The notes under the pieces were generated by a model. That model was not told where the DNA came from and searched no databases. It worked only from the letters and a program-made list of their open reading frames with translations. 64,000 nt of DNA from Clostridia bacterium (GTDB lineage Bacteria; Bacillota; Clostridia; Oscillospirales; CAG-272), in assembly GCA_017556745.1 (NCBI GenBank), contig JAFYMF010000032.1, positions 22,815 to 86,814 of the forward strand. The letters run 5' to 3'. How positions within the stretch are numbered: position 1 is the first letter of the stretch; each line of letters opens with the position of its first letter. Both the position numbers and the translations under genes were made by a program. Of this stretch, positions 44,746 through 53,363 are shown piece by piece.

Positions 44746-45810
44746 TTACTCAAGCGGCTCAAAATTATAGTCAAGAAACGCTTTTTCTTCCAGATATTTG
44801 TCTATAAGTGATTGCAGTCCGGTCATATCCGATGCAGAGGAGAATATCTCGGGGTAGTTGGTTTTCGGGCTGTAAACGTAATGCTCCGATATGTACACAT
44901 TGGAGTCAAATACCGAATTCACCGAAGCATCACAGCAGAAACCGTATGGCTGACCAACTGCGGTTTTGCCGGTTATGGCACAGTATGTCATCAGGGAGGT
45001 TATATATCCTGTAAGCTGATTCGGATGATAACCGTCCTTTTTTGAATTGGATACAATGAAGCTGCTTTTTTCGTAGATCTGTGTGGCATCCGGAACCTCG
45101 GTTTTACCATTTATAATGTCTGCGATCAGTTTACCCCAGTCGACTACGGTAACTCCCCATTTTTCAATGGTTTTAAGGTTGTTGAGAACGTTTACCGGCA
45201 GTGATGGGTCAACCGAGATATTATGTGAGCCGGAACAGCATAAATATGCAAACTTAACATTGGGATTTGCTTGTTTGAAAAAGTCCATCAAGGTTTCCAT
45301 GCTTCCGAGAAAATCCTCTTCGGTCGTCAAGGATTTGCGGCCTCCCGAAATAATTACGTAGTCGTAATAACTGTCGGTGAGATGCCCGAGATGGTCAGAA
45401 CCGTAAGGTGTACAGTTTTTGTTGGCACATGGGTGCTGACAGAAGTTGACAAGGCTGTGAGAACCAAAGGTCCAGTTAGTGACAGAGACGTTTTCGCCGT
45501 TGGCTTTGCATAATTGATAAAAGTAACCCTTGTCATTTTTTCGGCTTTCTTGGCTGTTTACAGACCAGTCGCATTCTAATACGGTTTGACCGTAATAAAC
45601 GAAAGAGTTTCCGATAAAAATGATCTTCTTTCCGTCAAGAGAGGAGGGGTCATCATTCGGATTTTCCTGATTTACTGTATCGTTTGTTGAACTGTCCGCA
45701 TCAGTTGTATCGATCGACGGTGCTTCTTTTTGGGTAGCACATGCCGAGAGATTGACGGCAGAACTGAATATTAAAAAAAGGATGAGCATACGGCTGAAAA
45801 GTTTTTTCAT
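44746..45810 (-). CDS. SGNH-like lipoprotein esterase/hydrolase
   Basis: 354 residues. A lipoprotein signal (MKKLFSRMLILFLIFSSAVN, lipid Cys24) is followed by an acidic Thr/Asn linker. The SGNH block I serine is in IIFIGNSFVYYG, and the C-terminal DGYHPNQ supplies the Asp-His pair. It probably removes acyl or acetyl groups from extracellular glycans, as many surface SGNH lipoproteins do; the substrate is not known. Its mature part contains many cysteines (HPCANKNC, CCSGS, FCCD), unusual for the family. The ATG at 45810 follows GGAG. Confidence 0.75.
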   Translation of the reverse strand: MKKLFSRMLILFLIFSSAVNLSACATQKEAPSIDTTDADSSTNDTVNQENPNDDPSSLDGKKIIFIGNSFVYYGQTVLECDWSVNSQESRKNDKGYFYQLCKANGENVSVTNWTFGSHSLVNFCQHPCANKNCTPYGSDHLGHLTDSYYDYVIISGGRKSLTTEEDFLGSMETLMDFFKQANPNVKFAYLCCSGSHNISVDPSLPVNVLNNLKTIEKWGVTVVDWGKLIADIINGKTEVPDATQIYEKSSFIVSNSKKDGYHPNQLTGYITSLMTYCAITGKTAVGQPYGFCCDASVNSVFDSNVYISEHYVYSPKTNYPEIFSSASDMTGLQSLIDKYLEEKAFLDYNFEPLE

Positions 45811-45906
45811 GATTGTCTCCATTCTACCACTTTGCGGTAATGTAAATAATTGGGTGGATCGGTATATCTATAGTGTGATGCCAATTCGGCTTTGTTTTCA
45901 GAAGGT

Positions 45907-46398
45907 TTATTTATGTATATTATTTATCTTTTTTTGTCTGTTTTCTTCCCGACGGCGTGAGAAAAAATCAGTCAGAATAGCGGAGCATCTGTCACTGCAG
46001 AGACCGTACTCAATTTTTATCTTATGGTTAAGAGGATAGGAATTAACGTTAATGACACTTCCCATTGCCCCCGCCTTAGGATCCTTTGCGCCGATCACGA
46101 CTCTGTCAATCTTTGCGGCAACGATAGCACCGGCACACATAGTACACGGCTCGAGAGTCACGTACATGGTGCACCCCGATAAACGCCAGTGTCCCACGTT
46201 GCGGCAGGCATCCGCTATTGCGTTTATTTCTGCGTGTCCGAGAGCAGAGCTGTCCTTTTCTCTCGTGTTACAGCCGCGGCCGACAATGGTTCCGTCCTTG
46301 ACTATCACGCACCCGACAGGCACATCGTCACTGACCAGGGATTCTTCTGCGGCTACAAGCGCTTCTTCCATATATGTGAGATCATTTGAACTGGACAT
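45907..46398 (-). CDS. tadA: tRNA-specific adenosine deaminase TadA
   Basis: 163 residues of the cytidine-deaminase fold. Zinc motif: HAEINAI, then PCTMCAG. Other family landmarks are VPVGCVIVKDG, GCTMYVTLEPC and VVIGAKDPKAGA. It converts A34 of tRNA-Arg(ACG) to inosine. It lies 18 bp after the CPBP protease gene. Confidence 0.94.
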   Translation of the reverse strand: MSSSNDLTYMEEALVAAEESLVSDDVPVGCVIVKDGTIVGRGCNTREKDSSALGHAEINAIADACRNVGHWRLSGCTMYVTLEPCTMCAGAIVAAKIDRVVIGAKDPKAGAMGSVINVNSYPLNHKIKIEYGLCSDRCSAILTDFFSRRREENRQKKINNIHK

Positions 46399-46416
46399 AG
46401 AACACTCCGTTTTATA

Positions 46417-47301
46417 TTAAGTAAAGTTGGTAGATATTATCTGAATAAGAGCAAATGCGCAGTATATAACAGCAATTACAGGAAAACCGCAGGGTTCTTC
46501 TGTTGTGCGGTACTCGGTTATTGCTCCGAAACCTTTGTCATTTTTTCTTTTGTGTATGAGGTATATAAGAGCTATTCCTCCACCGACAATAAAAACTCCG
46601 TCAACCGAGAGAGATAACAACCCTGCGGCACCTGTACCAAAAAATGAATTCACCGCAGTTATTGCCACCGAGTATCCATTATTTAGCCCATGAAGAAGAA
46701 TAGATGGCAGAATACTTCCCGTCAGAAGGTAGATATATCCGAATGCTACCCCTGCCGCAAATGTATATATGATCTGTCCCAGATTTCCGTGAAAAAGAGA
46801 AAAGATAGCGGCGGAGATAACAATAGCCTTCATACTGCCAATAAGGAGAGACCGTTTGAGTACGAATCCTCTGAAGAATATCTCTTCTGCTATAGGAGGG
46901 ATAACTGCGGATGACAGTATCATCAGTATAAGCTGAGGAATTGAATCAACGGATGCTGACAACTGTGAATTAGTGATGATACCTGCCGCTTCAAAGGGCA
47001 GTACTGCCGCATAGTTAAGATACGCAGAAACAGTGACTATTCCCATTGGAATAAAAATCCACACAAACGGAGAAGAAAGCTTTTTCTTTTCCGGTAAGTG
47101 GGGACACACGCCCATTATCCGTGCCCCGATGAGAGCCGGCAGAAGAAGGGAGAAAAGATATACCCCGTCAAGAATAAGCTCGCGCACCGTTGTATTGTCT
47201 GAAATCAAAGCGACAAGTGGCAGAAGCCTTATCATAACACAGGCCATCAGTGATACTAAAAAGACGGTGTTCAGTATCTTCGTTTTACTATTCTGTTCCA
47301 C
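46417..47301 (-). CDS. CPBP-family intramembrane metalloprotease
   Basis: 294 residues with about eight predicted membrane helices. The CPBP/Abi signature is complete: EEIFFRG, FSLFHGN and the HGLNN motif. These proteins process membrane substrates or protect against bacteriocins; the substrate is unknown. The GTG at 47301 is chosen because AAAGGAGG is 7 bp upstream. The C-terminal tail after the last helix is short. Confidence 0.88.
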   Translation of the reverse strand: MEQNSKTKILNTVFLVSLMACVMIRLLPLVALISDNTTVRELILDGVYLFSLLLPALIGARIMGVCPHLPEKKKLSSPFVWIFIPMGIVTVSAYLNYAAVLPFEAAGIITNSQLSASVDSIPQLILMILSSAVIPPIAEEIFFRGFVLKRSLLIGSMKAIVISAAIFSLFHGNLGQIIYTFAAGVAFGYIYLLTGSILPSILLHGLNNGYSVAITAVNSFFGTGAAGLLSLSVDGVFIVGGGIALIYLIHKRKNDKGFGAITEYRTTEEPCGFPVIAVIYCAFALIQIISTNFT

Positions 47302-47336
47302 GGTATCTCCTCCTTTCACTGCAATGCAAATAGAAC

Positions 47337-47369
47337 AAAAAGGCTATTACAAGTAAGCAACAGCCTTTT
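47337..47369 (-). terminator. Terminator of tsaB
   Basis: AAAAGGCT pairs with AGCCTTTT around a 16-nt loop. On the minus strand TTTTTG follows. It is upstream of the CPBP protease gene, so that gene has its own promoter. Confidence 0.75.
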
Positions 47370-47410
47370 GATAATTTATTATAAGCGGCTTACTTTGACT
47401 CAAGAATAAG

Positions 47411-48115
47411 TTATATTCCTCTGAGATACGATGGGGTAAGTGTTTTTTCCGTTACAGTATCTCCGTCAAGGTAGTGGTGATAACCGCACAGGGCAATAGA
47501 GCCTCCTCGAGGTGAGCGAAGCGTAAAGGGCGTCTCTGCTACATCAAGTCCAAAGTCATTTTCGGAAAAATAATCCCATGCAAGAGGATATCCGTCGCCC
47601 ACGAACATGATGCGTCTGCCTTTCGCTATTCCTGTAAGTAATTCCTTTAACTCATCAAGAGAGAGGGCTGAGTCAGGACAGAGCTGCTGCGGTTTTCCAC
47701 CCGACATGAGAAACGCGGCGGTATACGCCTGGGACCGTCTTGCATCCATTACCGGAACCGCAATGAAGGGATCTCTGTCCGAACCAAGTCCGAAGAAATT
47801 ATATGCAAGAGCCTCAAGAGTAGATACAGCTGCGATGGGAACAGGGGTTTCTCCGCTGTCTCTGAAGGCAAGTCCTTTTATCGTTGCCGCACCGATACGA
47901 ACGCCGGTAAATGATCCGGGGCCGCGGGTCAGTGCGTACAGATCAACATCCTTTGGAGAAAGCGAGAATGTTGAGAGCAGTCTCTCAATTGTGGGGAGCA
48001 TAGCCTCGCTGTGAGTGTTTTTTGCATTTACGGTGACCTCTCCCAAAAGGGAATTTTCTTCACAAAGGGCAGCGGCAACCGTTTTCGCTGTAGTGTCTAT
48101 TGCAAGTATTTTCAT
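47411..48115 (-). CDS. tsaB: tRNA threonylcarbamoyladenosine biosynthesis protein TsaB
   Basis: 234 residues of the ASKHA fold. The start KILAIDTTAKTVAAALCEE and the RGPGSFTGVRIG motif identify TsaB. With TsaD and TsaE it transfers threonylcarbamoyl to A37 of ANN-decoding tRNAs. In most Firmicutes tsaE-tsaB-rimI-tsaD are adjacent; here a beta-helix gene separates tsaE from tsaB and rimI/tsaD are absent from the window. AAGGAAA precedes the ATG. Confidence 0.94.
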   Translation of the reverse strand: MKILAIDTTAKTVAAALCEENSLLGEVTVNAKNTHSEAMLPTIERLLSTFSLSPKDVDLYALTRGPGSFTGVRIGAATIKGLAFRDSGETPVPIAAVSTLEALAYNFFGLGSDRDPFIAVPVMDARRSQAYTAAFLMSGGKPQQLCPDSALSLDELKELLTGIAKGRRIMFVGDGYPLAWDYFSENDFGLDVAETPFTLRSPRGGSIALCGYHHYLDGDTVTEKTLTPSYLRGI

Positions 48116-48139
48116 TTTTCTGTTTCCTTGATAAATTTG

Positions 48140-50131
48140 TTACTCGCGCGGTCCTGCTTTGCTGTAGTCAAAGGGAATAAATCCTATTTTCTTGGCAGGA
48201 GAATCGGGCATTAGAGTAAAATCATCGTTCTGAGGATCACGGAACAAGGGATCGGCATATATCGACTCATACTCCATTCCTTGCTTTTGAGCAGTATCAA
48301 GAGTATCGAGACCGTCTGCATCGGAATAGCAAAGCTTTCCTGACACGTCATATATAAGGTTTCCGAACGTGACTACCGTTCCGTTACTGATTCCCGTACC
48401 GGGATATCTGTCGTAAAATTCTCCGATTATCGGTCGTGAATCCGTATAGAAAATATTCGAATTCAATGTTGCTGACAAATGGGGCTCAGGCCTTGTGAAT
48501 CCGAGCACAGTGGTACCGGGAAAGGCAAAAATATTGTTCCGCAAAACGTTTCCCGCACCGTAATGCTGATGAAAACAATTGGATGAGGTACGGTAACAAA
48601 GGTTATTTTCAAGAAGAATACCACTTGAGCCTTCATCCGTGTAAAGCGCCCAACCACCGTAGTTTTTGCACTTTATATCGTGGATGTGATTCTTTGCGAC
48701 TACGGTTCCGGGCTGAGGACCAAGCAGATATACTCCGCCCATATCTGACAAAAAGCCTTTTCCCAGATCGAATATATGATTACCGATTATCCTGTTGTCC
48801 CGACATACGGAATGAGAGTACCCCCATACCCAGCCGACGGATATACCGGAATAATAAAGATCGGATATTTCGTTGTGTATAATATCACAGTTGAATGCAT
48901 GCATCAAAAGTACACCGCAGCCTGCGTAATATCTGCGGCCGAGACATCTTATTTTGCAGTCTGACACGGAAATTGAGTGGGTATATGTTGCCTCATGAGC
49001 GGAATCGTTTCCTCCGCATATCTTTATACCGCCTGCTCCTCCGTCACGTAAGCTGCAGTGCCCAACTCTAACGTAAGAACAGCCTTCCTTTATGCTTATA
49101 CCGTGGGTACCAAAGCATTCAACAGAACAGTTTTCGAAGGTAATATTTTCGGCATATTCAAGCTCAATGGCACCGTGTACACCGGCAACAGACTGTCCGA
49201 CAGAAGCAAACTGTTTTCCTCCGCCACCCGGTATTAAATCGCCCTTGGTACAAGCAAATTTTATGTTTTTGATCCTTAGTCTCTTAACTGGGGTCATGCT
49301 GCTTCCACTGATTTTGAGCAGTATGTGTGCAGTAGGTGCCCATACAATGGGGGAATCCCACTCTTCTTTACATTTCGGAAGATAGTAGAGCATTCCGCTT
49401 TTTCTGTCAAGGTAATATTCTCCCGGTCTCTCAAGCTGTTTTGCCACGTTTTCAAGCAGATATTCCTGATCGGGGCAGATGGTACAGAGGGAGGGGTATT
49501 TCATATATATCCTGCCGTTTGACCGGTCAAGGGATTCGATGGGAGTATGCTCGTCTACCCAAAAGTGATTAAAAGAAACTGATACGTCCTCGATTCCCTC
49601 AAGTGCTGATATCGCTTGCATATCCTCAGGCTGGGGAACAAAGTATTTTGAATGGTCAAATATATTGTCGGATGGACACTCTGTCTCCTTCATTTTGAAG
49701 TATCCATCTGACGGTAAACGTGTCTTAAGAGCTCGTGAACCGCTTACGTACAGATCGGTAAAATTCCATTCACCCGACTCAACCTCGGGAATATGTAAGG
49801 ACAGACACTCTTTGCCGAAAAACAAGTCGCGATTAAATCCGCTGAGCTGTTTTCCACCGAGTATCGTTACATCACCATCGCCAAATGGCTCTATAGTAAC
49901 GCTTGAAACATTACCATTGATCAAAATAGGATCGGTGATTTGGTAAACACCGCCCAGCAATTTTATGCTTATCGGAAACAGAGCTCCGCCCCCACGGATT
50001 TCTCTGACATGCTTAAATGCATCCGAAATACTGCAAGGGCCAAAGCCTTCCTTTTCGTTGTGGCAACACATACCGCTGCCATTACCGTCGGGAGACACGT
50101 ATATAGTGTTCATATCTCTGTAAGACAACAT
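48140..50131 (-). CDS. Right-handed parallel beta-helix protein
   Basis: 663 residues. The middle (~residues 270-560) shows the rung pattern of a parallel beta-helix: repeated ITFENCSVECFGTHGISI, VSDCKIRCLGRRYYAG, DIIHNEISDLYYSGISV, IIGNHIFDLGKG and ILLENNLCYRTS-type blocks. No signal peptide is seen, which is odd for a polysaccharide-active enzyme; it may be cytoplasmic or use an unusual route. Family members are lyases or hydrolases of pectin or related glycans, so the role is open. It lies 24 bp upstream of tsaB. The ATG follows AGAGG. Confidence 0.75.
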   Translation of the reverse strand: MLSYRDMNTIYVSPDGNGSGMCCHNEKEGFGPCSISDAFKHVREIRGGGALFPISIKLLGGVYQITDPILINGNVSSVTIEPFGDGDVTILGGKQLSGFNRDLFFGKECLSLHIPEVESGEWNFTDLYVSGSRALKTRLPSDGYFKMKETECPSDNIFDHSKYFVPQPEDMQAISALEGIEDVSVSFNHFWVDEHTPIESLDRSNGRIYMKYPSLCTICPDQEYLLENVAKQLERPGEYYLDRKSGMLYYLPKCKEEWDSPIVWAPTAHILLKISGSSMTPVKRLRIKNIKFACTKGDLIPGGGGKQFASVGQSVAGVHGAIELEYAENITFENCSVECFGTHGISIKEGCSYVRVGHCSLRDGGAGGIKICGGNDSAHEATYTHSISVSDCKIRCLGRRYYAGCGVLLMHAFNCDIIHNEISDLYYSGISVGWVWGYSHSVCRDNRIIGNHIFDLGKGFLSDMGGVYLLGPQPGTVVAKNHIHDIKCKNYGGWALYTDEGSSGILLENNLCYRTSSNCFHQHYGAGNVLRNNIFAFPGTTVLGFTRPEPHLSATLNSNIFYTDSRPIIGEFYDRYPGTGISNGTVVTFGNLIYDVSGKLCYSDADGLDTLDTAQKQGMEYESIYADPLFRDPQNDDFTLMPDSPAKKIGFIPFDYSKAGPRE

Positions 50132-50147
50132 TACGCTACCTCTGAAA

Positions 50148-50600
50148 TCAGATTTTAATTTTCTCTGCGGTTATGTTTCTTTCGGTATCGGATATCTTAT
50201 CAATAGTTACCCGAATGTATTCGCGCGGTAAAGCGTAGGGGATTTTTTCGCTCCACTCGATTACCGATATACCTCTTTCCGGATAGTCCTCAAACCCGAT
50301 AGAGTATAGGTCGTCCTCGCTTTCGATGCGGTACATATCAAAGTGAAAAAGTGACGGATTTCCGGGGTATTCATTTACTACTGTATATGTTGGACTTTTT
50401 ACCGGGGCACCGGGGGTCAGTACATCGGCCAGGCCGCGTACAAAACAGGTTTTCCCTGCTCCCAGGTCACCGTAAAGCGCGACTGTTGGATAATCTCCGG
50501 TTACAATATAACCGGAGATTATCTCTGCTACTTTTTTTCCTGCATTCTCGGTGTCTTCAGGAGAAACCGACAAAACAGAGAATAATTGTTCTGCTTTCAT
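50148..50600 (-). CDS. tsaE: tRNA threonylcarbamoyladenosine biosynthesis ATPase TsaE
   Basis: 150 residues. Walker A GDLGAGKT (44-51), then the family motifs VKSPTYTVVNEY, FHFDMYRI and VIEWSE. TsaE drives the catalytic cycle of the t6A complex. Its ATG lies 5 bp after the fhs stop codon with only a weak RBS, so translation is probably coupled to fhs. It is followed by the beta-helix gene and tsaB. Confidence 0.94.
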   Translation of the reverse strand: MKAEQLFSVLSVSPEDTENAGKKVAEIISGYIVTGDYPTVALYGDLGAGKTCFVRGLADVLTPGAPVKSPTYTVVNEYPGNPSLFHFDMYRIESEDDLYSIGFEDYPERGISVIEWSEKIPYALPREYIRVTIDKISDTERNITAEKIKI

Positions 50601-50604
50601 ATCA

Positions 50605-52278
50605 TCAGGAAAGACCGGTTATAGCACCGTTTGCATCTATGTTGATCTTCTCAGCCATGGGAGCTTTAGGCAGGCCGGGCATTGTCATGATCTCACCGGT
50701 GAGAACAACAATGAATCCGGCACCTGCGGAAACTCTCATATCACGTACAGTGAGTGTAAATCCACTGGGACGGCCAAGCTTGGTGGCGTCGTCAGAGAGT
50801 GAATACTGTGTCTTAGCCATACATACAGGGAATATGGAGAAATTGGGGTCAGCTGCAAGAATAGCCTCAAGGGACTTTTCTGCGGCGGGTGTATAGTTTA
50901 CACCGTCTGCACCGTAGATTTCACGGGCAATGGTTTCTATCTTTTCTTTTATGGTAAGCTCATCCTTGTAAAGGCACTTGAACTGGCCGGGCTTTTCACA
51001 AGCGGCAACTACTGCCTCTGCAAGCTGGATTCCGCCTTCTCCACCATTAGCGAATACCTCTGACAGAGCGAAATCGGCACCCATATCAACGCAGGTGCGG
51101 CGAACAAAGTCAAGCTCGGCATCGGTATCGGTACCGAAACGGTTAAGAGTAACTACCACAGGCACACCATATTTCTGGAGATTTTCAATATGAGCCTTCA
51201 GGTTACAGATACCCTTTGAGAGAGCATCAAGATTCTCGGTCTGAAGATCCTCCTTCTTAACACCGCCGTTGTACTTAAGAGCACGTACAGTAGCAACAAG
51301 AACAATGGCAGAGGGTGCAATACCTGCAAATCGGCACTTGATGTCAAGAAATTTTTCAGCACCAAGGTCGGCACCGAATCCTGCCTCGGTAATTGCATAG
51401 TCAGCTGTTTTAAGAGCAAGCTTGGTAGCTCTTACAGAGTTGCATCCGTGGGCGATGTTAGCAAAGGGACCGCCGTGGATGAACGCAGGGGTATGCTCAA
51501 CTGTCTGCACAAGGTTGGGGCAGAGAGCATCGCGAAGAAGTACGGTCATGGCACCGTCAGCACCAAGTTCGCGGCATCTTACCGCACGGCCGCCGTAAGT
51601 GTATCCGATTATAATGTCACCGAGTCTCTTTTTAAGGTCGTCAAGAGAATCTGCAAGACAGAGAATAGCCATTACCTCGCTGGCAACGGTTATCTGGAAA
51701 TGATCCTCTCTTACTACACCGTTTGCCTTTCCGCCCATACCGATAACGATATTACGAAGGGCGCGGTCATTGGTGTCGGTAACACGGGAGAAAACTATTC
51801 TGCGGGGGTCTATACCGATGGTATTCCCCTGCTGAATATGGTTGTCTATCATAGCGCAGAGAAGATTGTTTGCGGCGGTTATGGCATGGAAGTCACCGGT
51901 GAAGTGGAGATTAATATCTTCCATGGGAAGCACCTGAGCGTATCCGCCTCCGGCAGCACCGCCCTTAACACCGAATACCGGGCCGAGAGAGGGCTCTCTC
52001 AGAGCAATAGCGGCATTTTTTCCTATCTTTTTCATTGCCATGCCGAGACCGACGGTAGTAGTGGTCTTACCTTCACCGGCAGGGGTGGGGTTGATGGCAG
52101 TAACGAGGATAAGCTTTCCGTTCTTTCTGCTTTCAATCTCTCTGAGATATTTTTCAGAGATTTTTGCTTTATATTTTCCGTAGTACTCAAGATCTTCATC
52201 GGGAATACCGAGCTGTGCGGCAATCTCACCTATTTTAACGAGTTCTGTACTCTGAGCAATTTCGATATCGGTCATCAT
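50605..52278 (-). CDS. fhs: Formate-tetrahydrofolate ligase
   Basis: 557 residues, the usual length. The P-loop-like [15 protein letters not shown], the conserved [19 protein letters not shown] and [14 protein letters not shown] are present. It makes 10-formyl-THF from formate, THF and ATP, feeding purines, fMet and one-carbon flow in anaerobes. It is the first gene of the fhs-tsaE-(beta-helix)-tsaB transcript. Two ATGs are adjacent and the first is taken. Confidence 0.97.
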   Translation of the reverse strand: MMTDIEIAQSTELVKIGEIAAQLGIPDEDLEYYGKYKAKISEKYLREIESRKNGKLILVTAINPTPAGEGKTTTTVGLGMAMKKIGKNAAIALREPSLGPVFGVKGGAAGGGYAQVLPMEDINLHFTGDFHAITAANNLLCAMIDNHIQQGNTIGIDPRRIVFSRVTDTNDRALRNIVIGMGGKANGVVREDHFQITVASEVMAILCLADSLDDLKKRLGDIIIGYTYGGRAVRCRELGADGAMTVLLRDALCPNLVQTVEHTPAFIHGGPFANIAHGCNSVRATKLALKTADYAITEAGFGADLGAEKFLDIKCRFAGIAPSAIVLVATVRALKYNGGVKKEDLQTENLDALSKGICNLKAHIENLQKYGVPVVVTLNRFGTDTDAELDFVRRTCVDMGADFALSEVFANGGEGGIQLAEAVVAACEKPGQFKCLYKDELTIKEKIETIAREIYGADGVNYTPAAEKSLEAILAADPNFSIFPVCMAKTQYSLSDDATKLGRPSGFTLTVRDMRVSAGAGFIVVLTGEIMTMPGLPKAPMAEKINIDANGAITGLS

Positions 52279-52340
52279 TTTATCAAAAACCTCTTTTCCT
52301 TTAGAAAATACCGCATCGGCGGCTAAATATATTACTTATA

Positions 52341-52369
52341 ATTGTAGTTTATTTTCACCCTTTTGTCAA
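52341..52369 (-). promoter_or_regulatory. Promoter of fhs
   Basis: On the minus strand TTGACA (52364-52369) and TACAAT (52341-52346), 17-bp spacer, 63 bp before fhs. No riboswitch fold is evident in the short leader. Confidence 0.82.
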
Positions 52370-52383
52370 GCAATATCGGTATG

Positions 52384-53124
52384 TTAGAGCTCTATTGTAT
52401 CTCCGTCCGAGGGGGAGAGCATTTTGTATCCGAAGGTGTCTTTTTTCGCCTCGATCAATTCGTATTTATCAAGTGGATAGACGTGGGTAAAACATAAAAT
52501 ATCTGTCTTTAGCTTTTCTAAGTATGGATGAATATGATCCATCGAGAAATGTGCCATCTCGCAGACGGTGAGATCAGTGTGATTCTCAAGACCGTAAGAT
52601 GGAAAATCGTTCAACTTCAGGTTTCCTGACAGGTCACCGGTAAAGAGCAGCTTTTTACCTTCCGTCTCGAAAAGAATTGCATAAGAGGGTTCAATCCCTC
52701 TGTTTTTGTGCATGGTGCTAATGTATGATACCTTAATGCTTTTATCCTCATACACAGTACTTTCCGTTATTTTTTCGAAGTTTATTCTTCTTGCCGGATT
52801 GTTGTTTGATAAATATCCCGACGTTTCAAAAAGAAGATCTAACAGCTTTTGCTCAGTCAGATAGACAGATATAAAAGCTTTTTTGTAATGCCATGTTACC
52901 AGGTCGCACAGGGAAAACAGACCAATAACGTGATCTCCGTGGGAATGGGTCGTAAAGACGGCTCTTATGTTTTCAATTTTTTTACCCATGCGAAGTACGA
53001 GATCTGTGATGGGCGCACCTGCGTCAATGAAGTATATATTGTCTCCAATCTCGATCATTGTGGCTGAACAGTATCTGTTTGCAGCCGGAACCCCGTGAGA
53101 TGTTCCCAAAAAGGTTATTTTCAT
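52384..53124 (-). CDS. MBL-fold metallo-hydrolase (RNase Z-like)
   Basis: 246 residues. The N-terminus MKITFLGTSHGVPAANRYCS and the metal motif H60-x-H62-x-D64-H65 (THSHGDH) are typical of the RNase Z/phosphodiesterase branch, with later FTGDLSGNL and CFTHVYP supplying further ligands. The exosite arm needed for tRNA 3' processing is not visible, so it is probably a different phosphodiesterase or a small-molecule hydrolase. The ATG at 53124 follows AAGGCGG; a longer upstream frame has no RBS. Confidence 0.85.
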   Translation of the reverse strand: MKITFLGTSHGVPAANRYCSATMIEIGDNIYFIDAGAPITDLVLRMGKKIENIRAVFTTHSHGDHVIGLFSLCDLVTWHYKKAFISVYLTEQKLLDLLFETSGYLSNNNPARRINFEKITESTVYEDKSIKVSYISTMHKNRGIEPSYAILFETEGKKLLFTGDLSGNLKLNDFPSYGLENHTDLTVCEMAHFSMDHIHPYLEKLKTDILCFTHVYPLDKYELIEAKKDTFGYKMLSPSDGDTIEL

Positions 53125-53272
53125 TTTTTCTCCGCCTTTTCCTATAATACTTGTTGAGAAAATTTTATCATAAACTCTATTTGAAGTCAACGGAGAGAGA
53201 TTCTTTTTATGGCTTTCGCACTTATCTGACTGAGGAAATTTTTTCAAAAATTTTACTGTTGTTCCGATAATG

Positions 53273-53306
53273 TTCACATAATAATGATAAACTTACTCTG
53301 TGTGAA
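53273..53306. promoter_or_regulatory. Inverted repeat upstream of the ABC transporter
   Basis: TTCACA and TGTGAA arms, 22 bp apart, lie 58 bp upstream of the TTG start. A TATACT at 53319-53324 could be a -10, but no -35 is clear. It may be a regulator site. Confidence 0.35.
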
Positions 53307-53363
53307 AAAATATATTGTTATACTTTAAAGTGTGATGACATTTTACTGAAGGGAAGTGTATTT

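Noticed and set aside
51448..52326. Plus-strand frame of 292 codons
   Set aside because: It is antisense to fhs, a certain gene, and has low-complexity composition with no RBS.
52279..52383. Folate riboswitch before fhs
   Set aside because: The leader from the promoter to fhs is too short and shows no THF aptamer pattern.
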